NCBI RefSeq assembly: GCF_006228325.1
Contig: NZ_CP040231.1
Span: 445,001 to 509,000, forward strand
DNA: 64,000 nt
Direction of reading: 5' to 3'
Source of the DNA: Streptococcus sp. 1643
Lineage (GTDB): Bacteria; Bacillota; Bacilli; Lactobacillales; Streptococcaceae
The notes under the pieces are model-generated. The model did no database searches. It was not told where the DNA came from and saw only the letters and a program-made list of their open reading frames with translations. The position numbers and the translations under genes are program-made. Positions 41,601 to 49,303 of the stretch are shown one piece after another. Numbering within the stretch: position 1 is the first letter of the stretch; each line of letters begins with the position of its first letter.

Positions 41601-42125
41601 CCAACTGGTGCACCTGGTGGACTTATGTTCCGTCGTAGAGCCTATGAATTGCTCGGAGACAAGGGCTACCAACAAGGATTTGTCCCATATGTATCTGGCC
41701 AATACTCCGGCCAAGCGCTTAAAGAAGGTAATAAGACCTACTCAATCTGGAACAGAGGAGATGTCGGTGTAATTGGAGATGATCTAATCCTTAGAAACCT
41801 CTACGGTAGTCAGTATGAATCATGGAAGGATTTGAAGAAAGCTATGTTGAATGAGCGATACAACAAGGCTCAAAACTTCCTTCGCCCTATCACCATCGAG
41901 TTTGAAGCAGGAAAACTAGATAGCAAACGACAAATTACGATTTCTTCTTATGAGGAATTACAAGATTATATGTACTTAGCAGTACTAGCGGATGCCTCAG
42001 CTAAGAACATTGATCGTGCCTTATCAGACAGCTCTAAGAGCAGTGTCGCCCAACTCAAGTATCGTATTTTCAATGCTTATCTACGTGCCACAGACGACTT
42101 CAGACAGTCTATCTTTGAAAGATAG
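35700..42125 (+). CDS. Surface zinc metalloprotease, peptidase M26 family (second copy)
   Basis: About 2141 residues from ATG 35700 (SD AAGGAA; starts at 35679 or 35682 are possible). YSIRK-type signal GEKHQRFSLRKVSVGLVSA, sorting motif LPATG at 98-102 with flanking helices, four G5 domains (about 244-618; the second and third almost identical), two FIVAR-type domains (about 637-780), M26 N-terminal region from about 876 with GLUG repeats, and the zinc site HEMTH (H1782, E1783, H1786) with E1806. Surface or secreted protease of unknown substrate. It resembles the first protease (HEMTHNSDGxIYFEG) more than IgA1 protease (HEMTHDSDQDIYLGG). Confidence 0.9.
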   Translation: MKRSYLGEKHQRFSLRKVSVGLVSALVGVFYLFSGGGSLANVAASEQTPSVTKQIHYKYVTESELTDQEKQLVVKELPQFAEETDDTYYLIYRPTRQLPATGHSQLISSIAAGAGIVLLVVAIKLGRDDRKKLASFMLLTSLGSQLIAPTSLALTNQMLADYNQELTVQVGETLQSPLTIEGYQYVGYLKSQKEVNSPLDGKKELNHSAPIDTPVQTSNGSQAQEEYRAQKPSEAPVFEQPELKVESKDTSRTEIIPFQVEEVEAADLPQGQTEVIQAGKNGSRTIVTRSYILNGQVIHTEEVSNQVTTEPTSEIRKVGSKVLSPTKPSPEESVSEKPTDAPVNEVPSLKVEEKDVTTTVAEPYTRERVESDSLPVGQTKITQAGQDGVRTIVTRQYMVDGKVERSQEISNEVTTPAVSEIVTVGTGPVSEKPTDAPINEVPSLNVEEKDVTTTVAEPYTRERVESDSLPVGQTKITQAGQDGVRTIVTRQYMVDGKVERSQEISNEVTTPAVSEIVTVGTGPVSEKPTDAPINEVPSLNVEEKDVTTTVAEPYPTKEVESADLPLGQREVSQAGQDGVRTIVTRQYLVDGKVENTEEISNTITKEAVPQIIKVGTKPISTNADHAPVEPEKGTLDLEPLHQLVEEADSIQKTHQYFNDTTADQESYKQAVANAQALFEASHASQEQVDSLKNALETAKNNLDGQPVDKKTLGVEFDMKDVTQSTVAYQYADEQAKLRYRRALDQAKLVLDNPFANQALVDQVRTDLEAARQALDGVKRKPTLSLVRVEKGEDKRQVSLSYHLTDATASYQSAKVQLYKGETLIKEVDLVDLAQKLTLGDLDYYTPYTLKTVMKYDLGQGEQTSIEDQRPVQLDYKKVEIKDIDRIELYGKDGSHYRRYLSLSEVPSDLDNYYVRIQSDKFKDMLLPVSKITDKGNAYSVTVSANQLVEGEGDRYRPDYSFELPKTPLSQEGVYTSFKTLIEAMKSNPTGNFKLGANVSADEIQLEQSATSYVPEEFSGSLTSRVDGKDYTIYNLEKPLFATLKNATIQQLTLKSAAVTGKDSIGSLASNAQNATITDVSVSGSLSGNKHIGGLVGVAQNTKLTNVAFKGSITSTQDGGQEYNIGGLVGNFHGNQSLAQKSQADVSIQVTGRNGDQRVGGLIGRLQNGARLETSYVSGSIQNSGHSGQVGGAIGSTWNNGQVRNVLTGVKVQNGHAMTGDPYPEASVRDSYVLEGTTANRKDERFVRSISEADAQAKRQSFGITSNLTDQEPLQQAYQHQTDYSRVRGAQESRKQAYENVEKLLPFYNKDFIVHTANQLAEDDKLNKVALLDVVPMKDGTLITDVNSHKGEINRLMLHYADKTIAYLDLTYKGDFANGQIAEYSIADKNLLYTPEAFLSDYQSIKESVLDELKAVTYDSATVRKVLGIGETASLDDLYLEKAFEQTKAELGQELLKVLSVDKSINTLGPAVADAISQKILKNKEAFMLGLTYLNRWYNVNYGTFNTKDLNAYKFDFFGNQAASTLDTIIALGNSGMGNLRAQNNFNTYRQSLAKEKGKGDLFAYLESLRELFLPHKTNSEWFKENTKAYIVEARSSLSEIQAKQDNADRKSKYTIKVYDRLTQGDWGFKQMVLQLLTLPERDVFIISNMSTIAFGSFGSYRKEGGRVLSGEELHRHVEKLVDQSAEWQRNHYDMWYNILSPNRKDTLFRRVIVTDGFFVYNDKGHQYWAPRNDKTSVAMYNFFGPAGKYHGDNGLGAFANGYEVFYVYDQMLGASGTMVYTHEMTHNSDGSIYFEGHGRREGEGPESFATGMLESVTNVSEKGLVLNSFYQGDKDSTSRYHTYDPVARFSSADALREYMHGVFDVLNLLDYVEGDIVTGVLTDQQKMKWYRKAENYKFENTSYGKKAHADDRIVPITAEEAAKLKSVDALVDHNIIGRRDGWDTASFGRNGYYIVNMFASFYAALDNPTGAPGGLMFRRRAYELLGDKGYQQGFVPYVSGQYSGQALKEGNKTYSIWNRGDVGVIGDDLILRNLYGSQYESWKDLKKAMLNERYNKAQNFLRPITIEFEAGKLDSKRQITISSYEELQDYMYLAVLADASAKNIDRALSDSSKSSVAQLKYRIFNAYLRATDDFRQSIFER
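36771..37339 (+). repeat. Perfect 284-bp tandem duplication (two G5 units, period 285 bp)
   Basis: 36771-37054 is identical to 37056-37339 as read base by base. It encodes the second and third G5 domains. A more divergent unit follows at the same 285-bp period. Confidence 0.88.
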
Positions 42126-42130
42126 ACACG

Positions 42131-42162
42131 AAAAAGGAAGATCCAAGTGATCTTCTTTTTTT
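42131..42162 (+). terminator. Terminator of the second M26 protease gene
   Basis: GAAGATC (42137-42143) / GATCTTC (42149-42155) with A run before and T run after. Confidence 0.85.
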
Positions 42163-42315
42163 AGGGAAACGTCTTGCTCAGTACAAAAAACGAATGAACC
42201 TACAAATAAATTGATACATGACAGAATTCTTACTCTAAATGTCTGGAGAGAAATTTGAAATCATTCACCATCTAGTATCCTCATTTTGAAATTTCTTTTG
42301 TTTTTCATGAAAATA

Positions 42316-42324
42316 TGATAAAAT
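42316..42324 (+). promoter_or_regulatory. Extended -10 promoter of the first small membrane protein gene
   Basis: TGATAAAAT, 32 bp before ATG 42357. Confidence 0.5.
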
Positions 42325-42356
42325 GATAGTTGTAAAATTTTTTTAAGGAGATTCGG

Positions 42357-42737
42357 ATGAAAACAAAAGCACTTGCTCGCGTAAATGCGATTTTTGGTCT
42401 TATTTCAGGTATCGTCTTGCTGTTGGCACCTCTTGTTATGTTTATGATAGCTGTTGGGGCTGCTGCGGCGACGGAGGACTCTGATGCAACAGTTGGTATA
42501 TTGACGATTTTTTCAATCATTTTGGCATTGGTAAAAATTGCTGTCTTGGTTTTAGGAATTGTGTCTATTGTCTATTACAAGGACGATGAACGTGTGACGC
42601 CAGCACCGTCTGTTTTGTTTATCGTAGGTGGTTCTGTTGGATTGATCCCATTCTTGGGATGGGTAGGAGGAATTCTGACAATCATTGGTGGATCCCTCTA
42701 TTTTGGACTTTTGAAAAAATTCGAGATTCAAGAATAA
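42357..42737 (+). CDS. DUF4064-like four-helix membrane protein, copy 1
   Basis: 126 residues with four hydrophobic helices (about 10-32, 43-65, 80-97, 100-115). The third and fourth helices read PSVLFIVGGSVGLIPFLGW and IIGGSLYFGLLKK. A paralogue of the same length lies at 48608. Family assignment to DUF4064 is from memory. SD AAGGAG precedes the start, it has its own promoter and terminator, and it sits between the second and third proteases. Function unknown; a role in protease export or wall retention is only a guess from context. Confidence 0.75.
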   Translation: MKTKALARVNAIFGLISGIVLLLAPLVMFMIAVGAAAATEDSDATVGILTIFSIILALVKIAVLVLGIVSIVYYKDDERVTPAPSVLFIVGGSVGLIPFLGWVGGILTIIGGSLYFGLLKKFEIQE

Positions 42738-42768
42738 TGACTTTTTGTTAGAAATATTTTCAAATAAG

Positions 42769-42791
42769 AGAAGGCGCTTAGCCTTCTTTTT
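42769..42791 (+). terminator. Terminator of the first small membrane protein gene
   Basis: AGAAGGC (42769-42775) / GCCTTCT (42781-42787) plus T run. Confidence 0.8.
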
Positions 42792-42859
42792 GTCATCAAC
42801 GACAGATAAATTTTACAGGATAAATAAGCTTTTACATTCGTAAAATCTAAAGCATTTAT

Positions 42860-42890
42860 TTGAGACAAGGAAGTATTTTTATAGTATAAT
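42860..42890 (+). promoter_or_regulatory. Promoter of the IgA1 protease gene
   Basis: TTGAGA (42860-42865), 19 bp, TATAAT (42885-42890). The start point near 42897 excludes the upstream in-frame ATG at 42889 and supports ATG 42970. It is not related in sequence to the promoters of the other two protease genes. Confidence 0.6.
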
Positions 42891-42969
42891 GGTGGATGTA
42901 AAATACCTATATCAAAATATAATGCTAGTTATTTTCTTGATAGAGGTTGAAAAGTTGAGAGGATATAGA

Positions 42970-45900
42970 ATGAAAAAGTTTTTTGGAGAGAAACAGCATC
43001 GTTTCTCCTTACGAAAATTAGCAATTGGACTTGTGTCAGCTTCGATTTCAAGTCTATTTTTTGTGTCCATTGCGAGTAGTGGAACCGTATTTGCCCAAGA
43101 AAATGTAGCTGTTCACTACAAATATGTGACGGATACGGAGCTGAGTGGGCAAGAAAAAGACTTGATTGTCAAGGATATTCCTAAAATTGCGGAAGATAGT
43201 GAGAGCACCTATTATCTAGTCTACCGTATGGATGAGAAAGCCCAGCTGGGTCAGTTGCCCAATACAGGTGGGCAGAATAGCCTTACTAGCGTTTTATCAG
43301 GTGGAGTTCTGGCTTCGATTGGTTTCCTTATTTTTGTCGTATCGAAAAAGAAAGGCAAAAAGAAAGCTATCTTGAAAGTTGTCTTGATAACAGGGATGGG
43401 CAGTGGTTTGGCTTCTTCAGTTCAGGCTATTGAAAATCAACTTTTGCTCCAGTACAATCAGGAATACCAATTATCCCAAGGAGATAGTCTGCCTTTGCCA
43501 CGTGCCTTATCAGGTTATACTTATCTAGGCTATATTAAGCAAGACAAAGAGATTAATCAGCAAGAAACTGCTGCTAGGGATCAGAAACTTGACTACACGG
43601 TTCAACCTCATTTCCAAGCCAACGAAGGTGGACAAAGGGCAGGAGATGAGCAGAAAGCTCCGTCTCCTACAATCCCTTCTCAAGATTCATCCGATCTAAA
43701 ACCGTCTGGTCTTGTTAGTGTGGATCCTCAGGATGAAGTCTTGGCTGGTCGCGTGAATAAACCAGAACTCCTATACAAGGACCAAGAAATTGTAACCAAA
43801 CTAGGCTTTTCAGAAGTGGTTCAAGAAAATTCAGAACTAACAGAGGGAACCATTCGTGTCAAACAAGAAGGTCGTGCTGGGAAGAAGATTGAGCTTGTTC
43901 GCATTTTCACGGTTGAAAACCAAGAAATTTCTAGGGAAGTTCTATCAACTAAAGTAGAAGAAGCCTTGCCACGTATAGTAGAGAAAGGGACTAAGAAGGC
44001 AGTTGCTGCAAGTGAAGCACCTCAGCCTGCAAAAAAAGGAGAGCCTGAGACTCAGGCTACATTACCAGAATATACAGGAGAGCAAGCGGGAGCGGTTGTA
44101 GCCCCAGAGACAGCTGAAAGACCAGAATATACAGGCACCCAAGCAGGAGCAGTTGTTGAACCCGAGCAAGTCGCTCCGCTACCTGAGTATCAGGGAACCC
44201 AAGCTGGTGCCATCGTTGAACCGGAACAAGTTGAGCCAGAGGTTGGGGGTGTCCAGTCAGGAGCTTTGGTGGAACCAGAAACAGCTGAGAAACCAGCCTA
44301 TACAGGCGAGCAGTCTGGAGCAATCGTAGAGCCTGAACAGGTGCCACCAACACCAGAATATACAGGAACTCAAGCAGGAGCGATTGTAGCTCCTGAAACA
44401 ACTGAAAAACCAGAGTATACAGGCACTCAATCAGGTGCAATAGTAGCCCCAGAGACAACTGAAACACCAGCCTATACAGGCACTCAAGCAGGAGCCATTG
44501 TGGAACCGGAACAAGTCGCTCCTCTTCCAGAATATACTGGCAATACCGGGCAAGTAAAACCGGAAGCTCCGACAGAAAAACCAAAAGAAAAAGATCCAGA
44601 AAAAACACTTGAATTAAGAAATGTTTCGGATCTGGAGTTGTATAGTCAGACCAATGGCACTTACAAACAACACATTTCTTTAGACGGTGTTCCAAGTAAT
44701 CCAGACACTTACTTTGTCAAGGTTAAATCTTCGTTGTTTAAAGATGTCTATCTACCAGTCGCTTCAATAACGGCTGAAACGAAAGATGGGCAGCCAGTTT
44801 ATAAAATCACAGCCAAGGCTGAGAAACTCCAGCAAGAGCTAGAAAATAAATATGTCGATAATTTCAGCTTCTACCTAGCTAAGAAGGCTACAGAGGAAAC
44901 GACAACCTTTACTTCCTTTAGCAACCTCGTCAAAGCTATCAACCAGAATCTTTCTGGAATCTATCATTTAGCAGCTAGCTTGAACGCCAACGAAGTGGAG
45001 TTGGGTCCTGATGAAAAGTCCTACATCAAGGGCACCTTTACTGGTCAGTTGATCGGTGAAAAAGATGGCAAGCAGTATGCTATTTACAACTTGAAAAAGC
45101 CTCTGTTCGAAACCTTGAGTAGTGCCACAGTAGAAAAATTGAGTCTGAAAAATGTCTCTATTTCAGGGAAAGATGATATCGGTTCACTAGCATATAAAGC
45201 TCAGAATGGCACAAAGATTAAACAAGTTCACGTTGATGGTGTTCTCGCCGGTGAACGTGGTATCGGTGGTTTGCTGGCAAAGGCTGAGCAATCAAGCATC
45301 ACAGAGAGCAGTTTCAAGGGAAGAATTATCAACACTTATGAAACGACTGCTGCCTACAATATCGGTGGTCTGGTCGGACATTTTACAGGAAACAAGGCTT
45401 TACTTACCAAGTCAAAAGCGACAGTAGTCATTTCATCCAACACAAATAGTTCAGATCAGACTGTGGGGGGTCTTGCAGGTCTAGTAGATCAGGATGCACA
45501 AATCCAAGATAGCTATGTTGAAGGCGATATTAACAATGCCAAGCACTTTGGTAGAGTCGCGGGAGTAGCAGGCTATTTGTGGGACCGAACTTCTAATCTA
45601 GAAAAGCATGCTGGAAGCTTGACCAATGTTCTCAGCGATGTCAATGTAACCAACGGAAATGCCATTACCGGTTACCACTATAATGGAATGAAGGTGAAGG
45701 ACACATTCAGCAGCAAGGCAAACAGAGTCTACAATGTCACCTTAGTCAAGGATGAGGTCGTCAACAAGGAATCCTTTGAAGAAAGAGGAACAATGCTAGA
45801 TGCTTCCCAGATTGAAAGCAAGAAAGCAGCCATCAATCCTCTCACTCTACCAACAGTGGAGCCCCTCTCAACAAGTGGCAAAAAAGACAGTGACTTTTCT

Positions 45901-48456
45901 AAGGTGGCCCATTATCAAGCTAAGCGAGCTTTGGCTTATAAGAACATTGAAAAATTGTTACCTTTCTACAATAAGGCAACCATCGTCAAATATGGAAATC
46001 TAGTAAAAGAAAGCAGTAGCTTATATCAAAAAGAACTCTTGTCAGCAGTTATGATGAAGGATAACCAAGTCATCACAGACATTGTTTCAAACAAACAGAC
46101 TGCAAACAAACTCTTGCTTCACTACAAGGACCATTCATCTGAGAAAATCGATCTCAAGTACCAGGCTGATTTTGCCAAATTAGCAGAATATAGTTTAGGC
46201 AATACGGGTCTTCTCTATACGCCAAACCAATTCTTGTATGACCAAAGCTCTATCATCAAGCAAGTCTTACCTGACTTACAAAATGTTGATTACCACTCAG
46301 AAGGAATTAGAAAGACACTTGGTATTTCTCCAAACGTCAAGCAGACTGAGCTCTATCTAGAAGACCAGTTCGCCAAAACAAAACAACATCTGGAAGACAG
46401 TTTGAAGAAACTCTTGTCAGCAGATGCCGGACTGGCTGGTGACAACCCAGTTACCATAGGCTATCTTGTAGATAAAATCAAGCGCAACAAAGAAGCCTTG
46501 CTACTTGGTTTGACATATCTGGAGCGTTGGTACAACTTCAGCTATGGTCAGGTGAATATTAAAGACTTGGTCTTGTACCACCTGGACTTCTTTGGTAAGG
46601 GAAATGCTTCACCACTAGATACTCTGATTGAGTTAGGTAAATCTGGCTTTAACAACCTTCTAGCTAAGAATAATGTTGATACTTATGGCATCAGTCTTGC
46701 CAACAATCATGGAACGACAGATTTGTTTAGCACGCTAGAAAATTACCGAAAAGTCTTTTTACCAAATACAAGTAACAATGACTGGTTTAAATCAGAGACC
46801 AAGGCTTACATTGTCGAAGAAAAATCCACTATCGAAGAGGTGAAAACGAAGCAAGGACAAGCTGGCACCAAGTATTCTATCGGTGTTTATGACCGCATTA
46901 CTAGTGCCACATGGAAATACCGCAATATGGTCTTGCCTCTCTTAACCTTGCCAGAGAAATCAGTCTTTGTCATCTCAACTATGTCTAGTCTAGGATTTGG
47001 AGCTTATGATCGCTACCGCAATAGCGAGTATCAAGCGGGCAAGGCTCTCAATGATTTTGTTGAAGAAAATGCGCGTGAAACAGCCAAACGTCAGCGAGAT
47101 CACTACGATTATTGGTATCGCATTTTAGATGAACAGTCACGTGAAAAACTCTATCGTACCATCTTGCTTTATGATGCTTATAAGTTTGGCGATGACACAA
47201 CCTCTGGAAAAGCTACAGTGGAGGCTAAGTTTGATAGTTCCAATCCAGCCATGAAGAACTTCTTTGGCCCAGTTGGCAATAAGGTAGTACACAACCAGCA
47301 TGGAGCCTACGCTACAGGGGATGGCGTCTACTATATGTCTTACCGTATGCTGGACAAGGATGGAGCCGTTACATATACCCATGAGATGACCCATGATTCG
47401 GATCAGGATATTTACCTTGGCGGCTATGGTCGAAGAAGCGGCTTGGGACCAGAGTTCTTTGCAAAAGGCTTATTGCAAGCGCCTGACCAACCGAGTGACG
47501 CAACCCTTACCATCAATTCTATCTTGAGACACTCAAAATCAGATAGTGCAGGTGGTTCCCGTTTGCAAGTCTTGGATCCGACAGAAAGATTCCAAAACGC
47601 AGCAGATCTTCAGAACTATGTCCATAACATGTTTGACCTCATCTACATGCTGGAATATCTCGAAGGGCAGTCAATTGTTAACAAACTGAATGTTTACCAG
47701 AAAATGGCGGCTCTCAGAAAGATTGAGAACAAGTATGTGAAAGATCCAGCAGATGGAAATGAGGTTTATGCCACTAACGTAGTCAAAGAATTGACAGAAG
47801 CAGAGGCTCGAAACCTGAATAGTTTTGAAAGTTTGATTGACCATAACATCTTGTCATCTCGTGAGTACCAGTCTGGTGACTATGAACGAAATGGATACTA
47901 TACGATCAAACTCTTTGCCCCAATCTTTTCTGCTCTCAGCAGTGAGAAAGGCACGCCAGGGGACCTTATGGGACGCCGGATCGCTTACGAACTTTTGGCT
48001 GCCAAAGGCTTTAAGGATGGAATGGTACCTTATATCTCCAACCAATACGAAGAAGTTGCCAAACAAAAAGGTAAAACCATCAATCTCTATGGTAAAGAAC
48101 GCGGATTGGTGACAGATGATCTTGTATTGAATAAGGTGTTTGAAGGCAAGTATACATCTTGGGCTGCCTTTAAGAAAGCCATGTATAAAGAACGTGTGGA
48201 TCAGTTTGAAAACTTGAAACAAGTGACCTTTAAAGATCCGACAAAACCATGGCCAAGCTATACGACAGAGACCATCAATCAAGTGAGTGAATTGCAAGCC
48301 CTCATGGATCAAGCTGTTCTCAAGGATGCTGTAAGTCCTCGTTGGAGCAACTATAATCCAGAGTATGACAGTGCCGTTCATAAGTTGAAGAGAGCAATCT
48401 TTAAAGCTTATCTTGACCAAACAAACGACTTCAGAACCTCTATTTTTAAGAAATAA
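42970..48456 (+). CDS. iga: IgA1-specific zinc metalloprotease (peptidase M26)
   Basis: 1828 residues. YSIRK-type signal GEKQHRFSLRKLAIGLVSA, sorting motif LPNTG at 96-100 followed by membrane helices, one G5 domain (about 267-345), eight repeats of about 20 residues of the type EYTGTQAGAIVEPEQV (366-525), the M26 N-terminal region from about 541 with GLUG repeats, and the zinc site HEMTH (H1471, E1472, H1475) with E1495. It cleaves the hinge of human IgA1 outside the cell. The C-terminal two thirds recall pneumococcal IgA1 protease nearly residue for residue. ATG 42970 has SD GAGAGGA. The two FIVAR-type domains of its neighbours are absent. Confidence 0.95.
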   Translation: MKKFFGEKQHRFSLRKLAIGLVSASISSLFFVSIASSGTVFAQENVAVHYKYVTDTELSGQEKDLIVKDIPKIAEDSESTYYLVYRMDEKAQLGQLPNTGGQNSLTSVLSGGVLASIGFLIFVVSKKKGKKKAILKVVLITGMGSGLASSVQAIENQLLLQYNQEYQLSQGDSLPLPRALSGYTYLGYIKQDKEINQQETAARDQKLDYTVQPHFQANEGGQRAGDEQKAPSPTIPSQDSSDLKPSGLVSVDPQDEVLAGRVNKPELLYKDQEIVTKLGFSEVVQENSELTEGTIRVKQEGRAGKKIELVRIFTVENQEISREVLSTKVEEALPRIVEKGTKKAVAASEAPQPAKKGEPETQATLPEYTGEQAGAVVAPETAERPEYTGTQAGAVVEPEQVAPLPEYQGTQAGAIVEPEQVEPEVGGVQSGALVEPETAEKPAYTGEQSGAIVEPEQVPPTPEYTGTQAGAIVAPETTEKPEYTGTQSGAIVAPETTETPAYTGTQAGAIVEPEQVAPLPEYTGNTGQVKPEAPTEKPKEKDPEKTLELRNVSDLELYSQTNGTYKQHISLDGVPSNPDTYFVKVKSSLFKDVYLPVASITAETKDGQPVYKITAKAEKLQQELENKYVDNFSFYLAKKATEETTTFTSFSNLVKAINQNLSGIYHLAASLNANEVELGPDEKSYIKGTFTGQLIGEKDGKQYAIYNLKKPLFETLSSATVEKLSLKNVSISGKDDIGSLAYKAQNGTKIKQVHVDGVLAGERGIGGLLAKAEQSSITESSFKGRIINTYETTAAYNIGGLVGHFTGNKALLTKSKATVVISSNTNSSDQTVGGLAGLVDQDAQIQDSYVEGDINNAKHFGRVAGVAGYLWDRTSNLEKHAGSLTNVLSDVNVTNGNAITGYHYNGMKVKDTFSSKANRVYNVTLVKDEVVNKESFEERGTMLDASQIESKKAAINPLTLPTVEPLSTSGKKDSDFSKVAHYQAKRALAYKNIEKLLPFYNKATIVKYGNLVKESSSLYQKELLSAVMMKDNQVITDIVSNKQTANKLLLHYKDHSSEKIDLKYQADFAKLAEYSLGNTGLLYTPNQFLYDQSSIIKQVLPDLQNVDYHSEGIRKTLGISPNVKQTELYLEDQFAKTKQHLEDSLKKLLSADAGLAGDNPVTIGYLVDKIKRNKEALLLGLTYLERWYNFSYGQVNIKDLVLYHLDFFGKGNASPLDTLIELGKSGFNNLLAKNNVDTYGISLANNHGTTDLFSTLENYRKVFLPNTSNNDWFKSETKAYIVEEKSTIEEVKTKQGQAGTKYSIGVYDRITSATWKYRNMVLPLLTLPEKSVFVISTMSSLGFGAYDRYRNSEYQAGKALNDFVEENARETAKRQRDHYDYWYRILDEQSREKLYRTILLYDAYKFGDDTTSGKATVEAKFDSSNPAMKNFFGPVGNKVVHNQHGAYATGDGVYYMSYRMLDKDGAVTYTHEMTHDSDQDIYLGGYGRRSGLGPEFFAKGLLQAPDQPSDATLTINSILRHSKSDSAGGSRLQVLDPTERFQNAADLQNYVHNMFDLIYMLEYLEGQSIVNKLNVYQKMAALRKIENKYVKDPADGNEVYATNVVKELTEAEARNLNSFESLIDHNILSSREYQSGDYERNGYYTIKLFAPIFSALSSEKGTPGDLMGRRIAYELLAAKGFKDGMVPYISNQYEEVAKQKGKTINLYGKERGLVTDDLVLNKVFEGKYTSWAAFKKAMYKERVDQFENLKQVTFKDPTKPWPSYTTETINQVSELQALMDQAVLKDAVSPRWSNYNPEYDSAVHKLKRAIFKAYLDQTNDFRTSIFKK
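44065..44545 (+). repeat. Tandem repeats of about 20 residues in iga
   Basis: Eight imperfect copies of a 48-66 bp unit encoding (E/A)YTGxQ(A/S)GAIVEPEQ. One copy has lost the YTG (VEPEVGGVQSGALVEPE). Confidence 0.9.
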
Positions 48457-48468
48457 GGGTTGGAAAAT

Positions 48469-48500
48469 GAAAAGGGAGGATCGACAGATCTTCTCTTTTT
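48469..48500 (+). terminator. Terminator of iga
   Basis: AAAAGGGAGGATC faces GATCTTCTCTTTT with G-U pairs, then T run. Confidence 0.75.
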
Positions 48501-48572
48501 ATGTTCGGCTGTCTGAAAGCTGGTAGGCGATTTGTTTGTGACGGAGAAGGTCTTTTGTTTCTGGAGCAAATA

Positions 48573-48581
48573 TGGTAGAAT
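48573..48581 (+). promoter_or_regulatory. Extended -10 promoter of the second small membrane protein gene
   Basis: TGGTAGAAT, 27 bp before ATG 48608. Confidence 0.5.
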
Positions 48582-48607
48582 GATAGCTACGAGAGAAGGA
48601 GGTTTTT

Positions 48608-48988
48608 ATGGAGAGAGATAGATTGGTTCGACTCAATTGGAGACTGGGCATGCTGGCAGGTATAACCTTGCTTTTGGGACCTGTTCTACGATTTTTGCTA
48701 TCCTATACTGGGGCCATCATCTATAAAGATCCTTCAAAAATGCTGGTTGTCACGGTTGCCTTTTCCCTGCTCCTGACATTTTTTAAGATTTTGATGATTG
48801 CATTAGGTACCTTTATGTTAATCTATTTCGAAGAAGACCAACAACTTCGAATGCTGCCATCTATTTTATTTATCATTGGTGGCGTGCTGGGCTTTCTTTC
48901 AGCGACCGAGTGGATAGGAGGATTTCTAATCATTAAAGGTGCTGTTACTTTTTCTAAATTTTTAAAAGAAGTCCGTGGCCTTGTCTGA
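48608..48988 (+). CDS. DUF4064-like four-helix membrane protein, copy 2
   Basis: 126 residues, the same length as the paralogue at 42357. Alignment is clearest over helices 3-4: PSILFIIGGVLGF against PSVLFIVGGSVGL, and EWIGGFLIIKGAVTF against GWVGGILTIIGGSLYF. Strong SD AAGGAGG. Together the two copies each follow one of the last two proteases. Function unknown. Confidence 0.75.
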   Translation: MERDRLVRLNWRLGMLAGITLLLGPVLRFLLSYTGAIIYKDPSKMLVVTVAFSLLLTFFKILMIALGTFMLIYFEEDQQLRMLPSILFIIGGVLGFLSATEWIGGFLIIKGAVTFSKFLKEVRGLV

Positions 48989-48998
48989 TAATTTAGTG

Positions 48999-49027
48999 AA
49001 ACAATCCGTTGGAGGGTTGTTTTTTTC
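48999..49027 (+). terminator. Terminator of the second small membrane protein gene
   Basis: AAACAATCC (48999-49007) / GGGTTGTTT (49014-49022) plus T run. A second small hairpin, GAGAGGA...TTCTCTC with T run, lies at 49188-49211, with nothing recognisable between. Confidence 0.7.
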
Positions 49028-49303
49028 ATTTAAAGAATTATCTGGCGAAAGAATATGTTAGAGAAATACTTTTTTTTATAAGAAAACATGATGTAACTAA
49101 GAATACTAATCGTTTAATTGATGCTTAAAATAACAAATAATTGCAATTGTTTCTTGATTGAATATCGCGAAATAATAATAACTAGATGAGAGGACACTGT
49201 TCTCTCTTTTTAGTTGATTTTAACTAGCTTTTTTATGAAAAATTGTGTAAAATAGAATAGATAAACGAGGGAAACCTCGAAAAATAAAAGGAGAATCCAT
49301 CTA

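Noticed and set aside
42889..42969. Longer N terminus for the IgA1 protease
   Set aside because: ATG 42889 falls within the -10 box; ATG 42970 has an SD and matches the usual YSIRK start.
44057..44695. A 212-codon minus-strand frame over the iga repeats
   Set aside because: Antisense shadow of the 20-residue repeats; leucine/glutamine-rich nonsense with no start signals.
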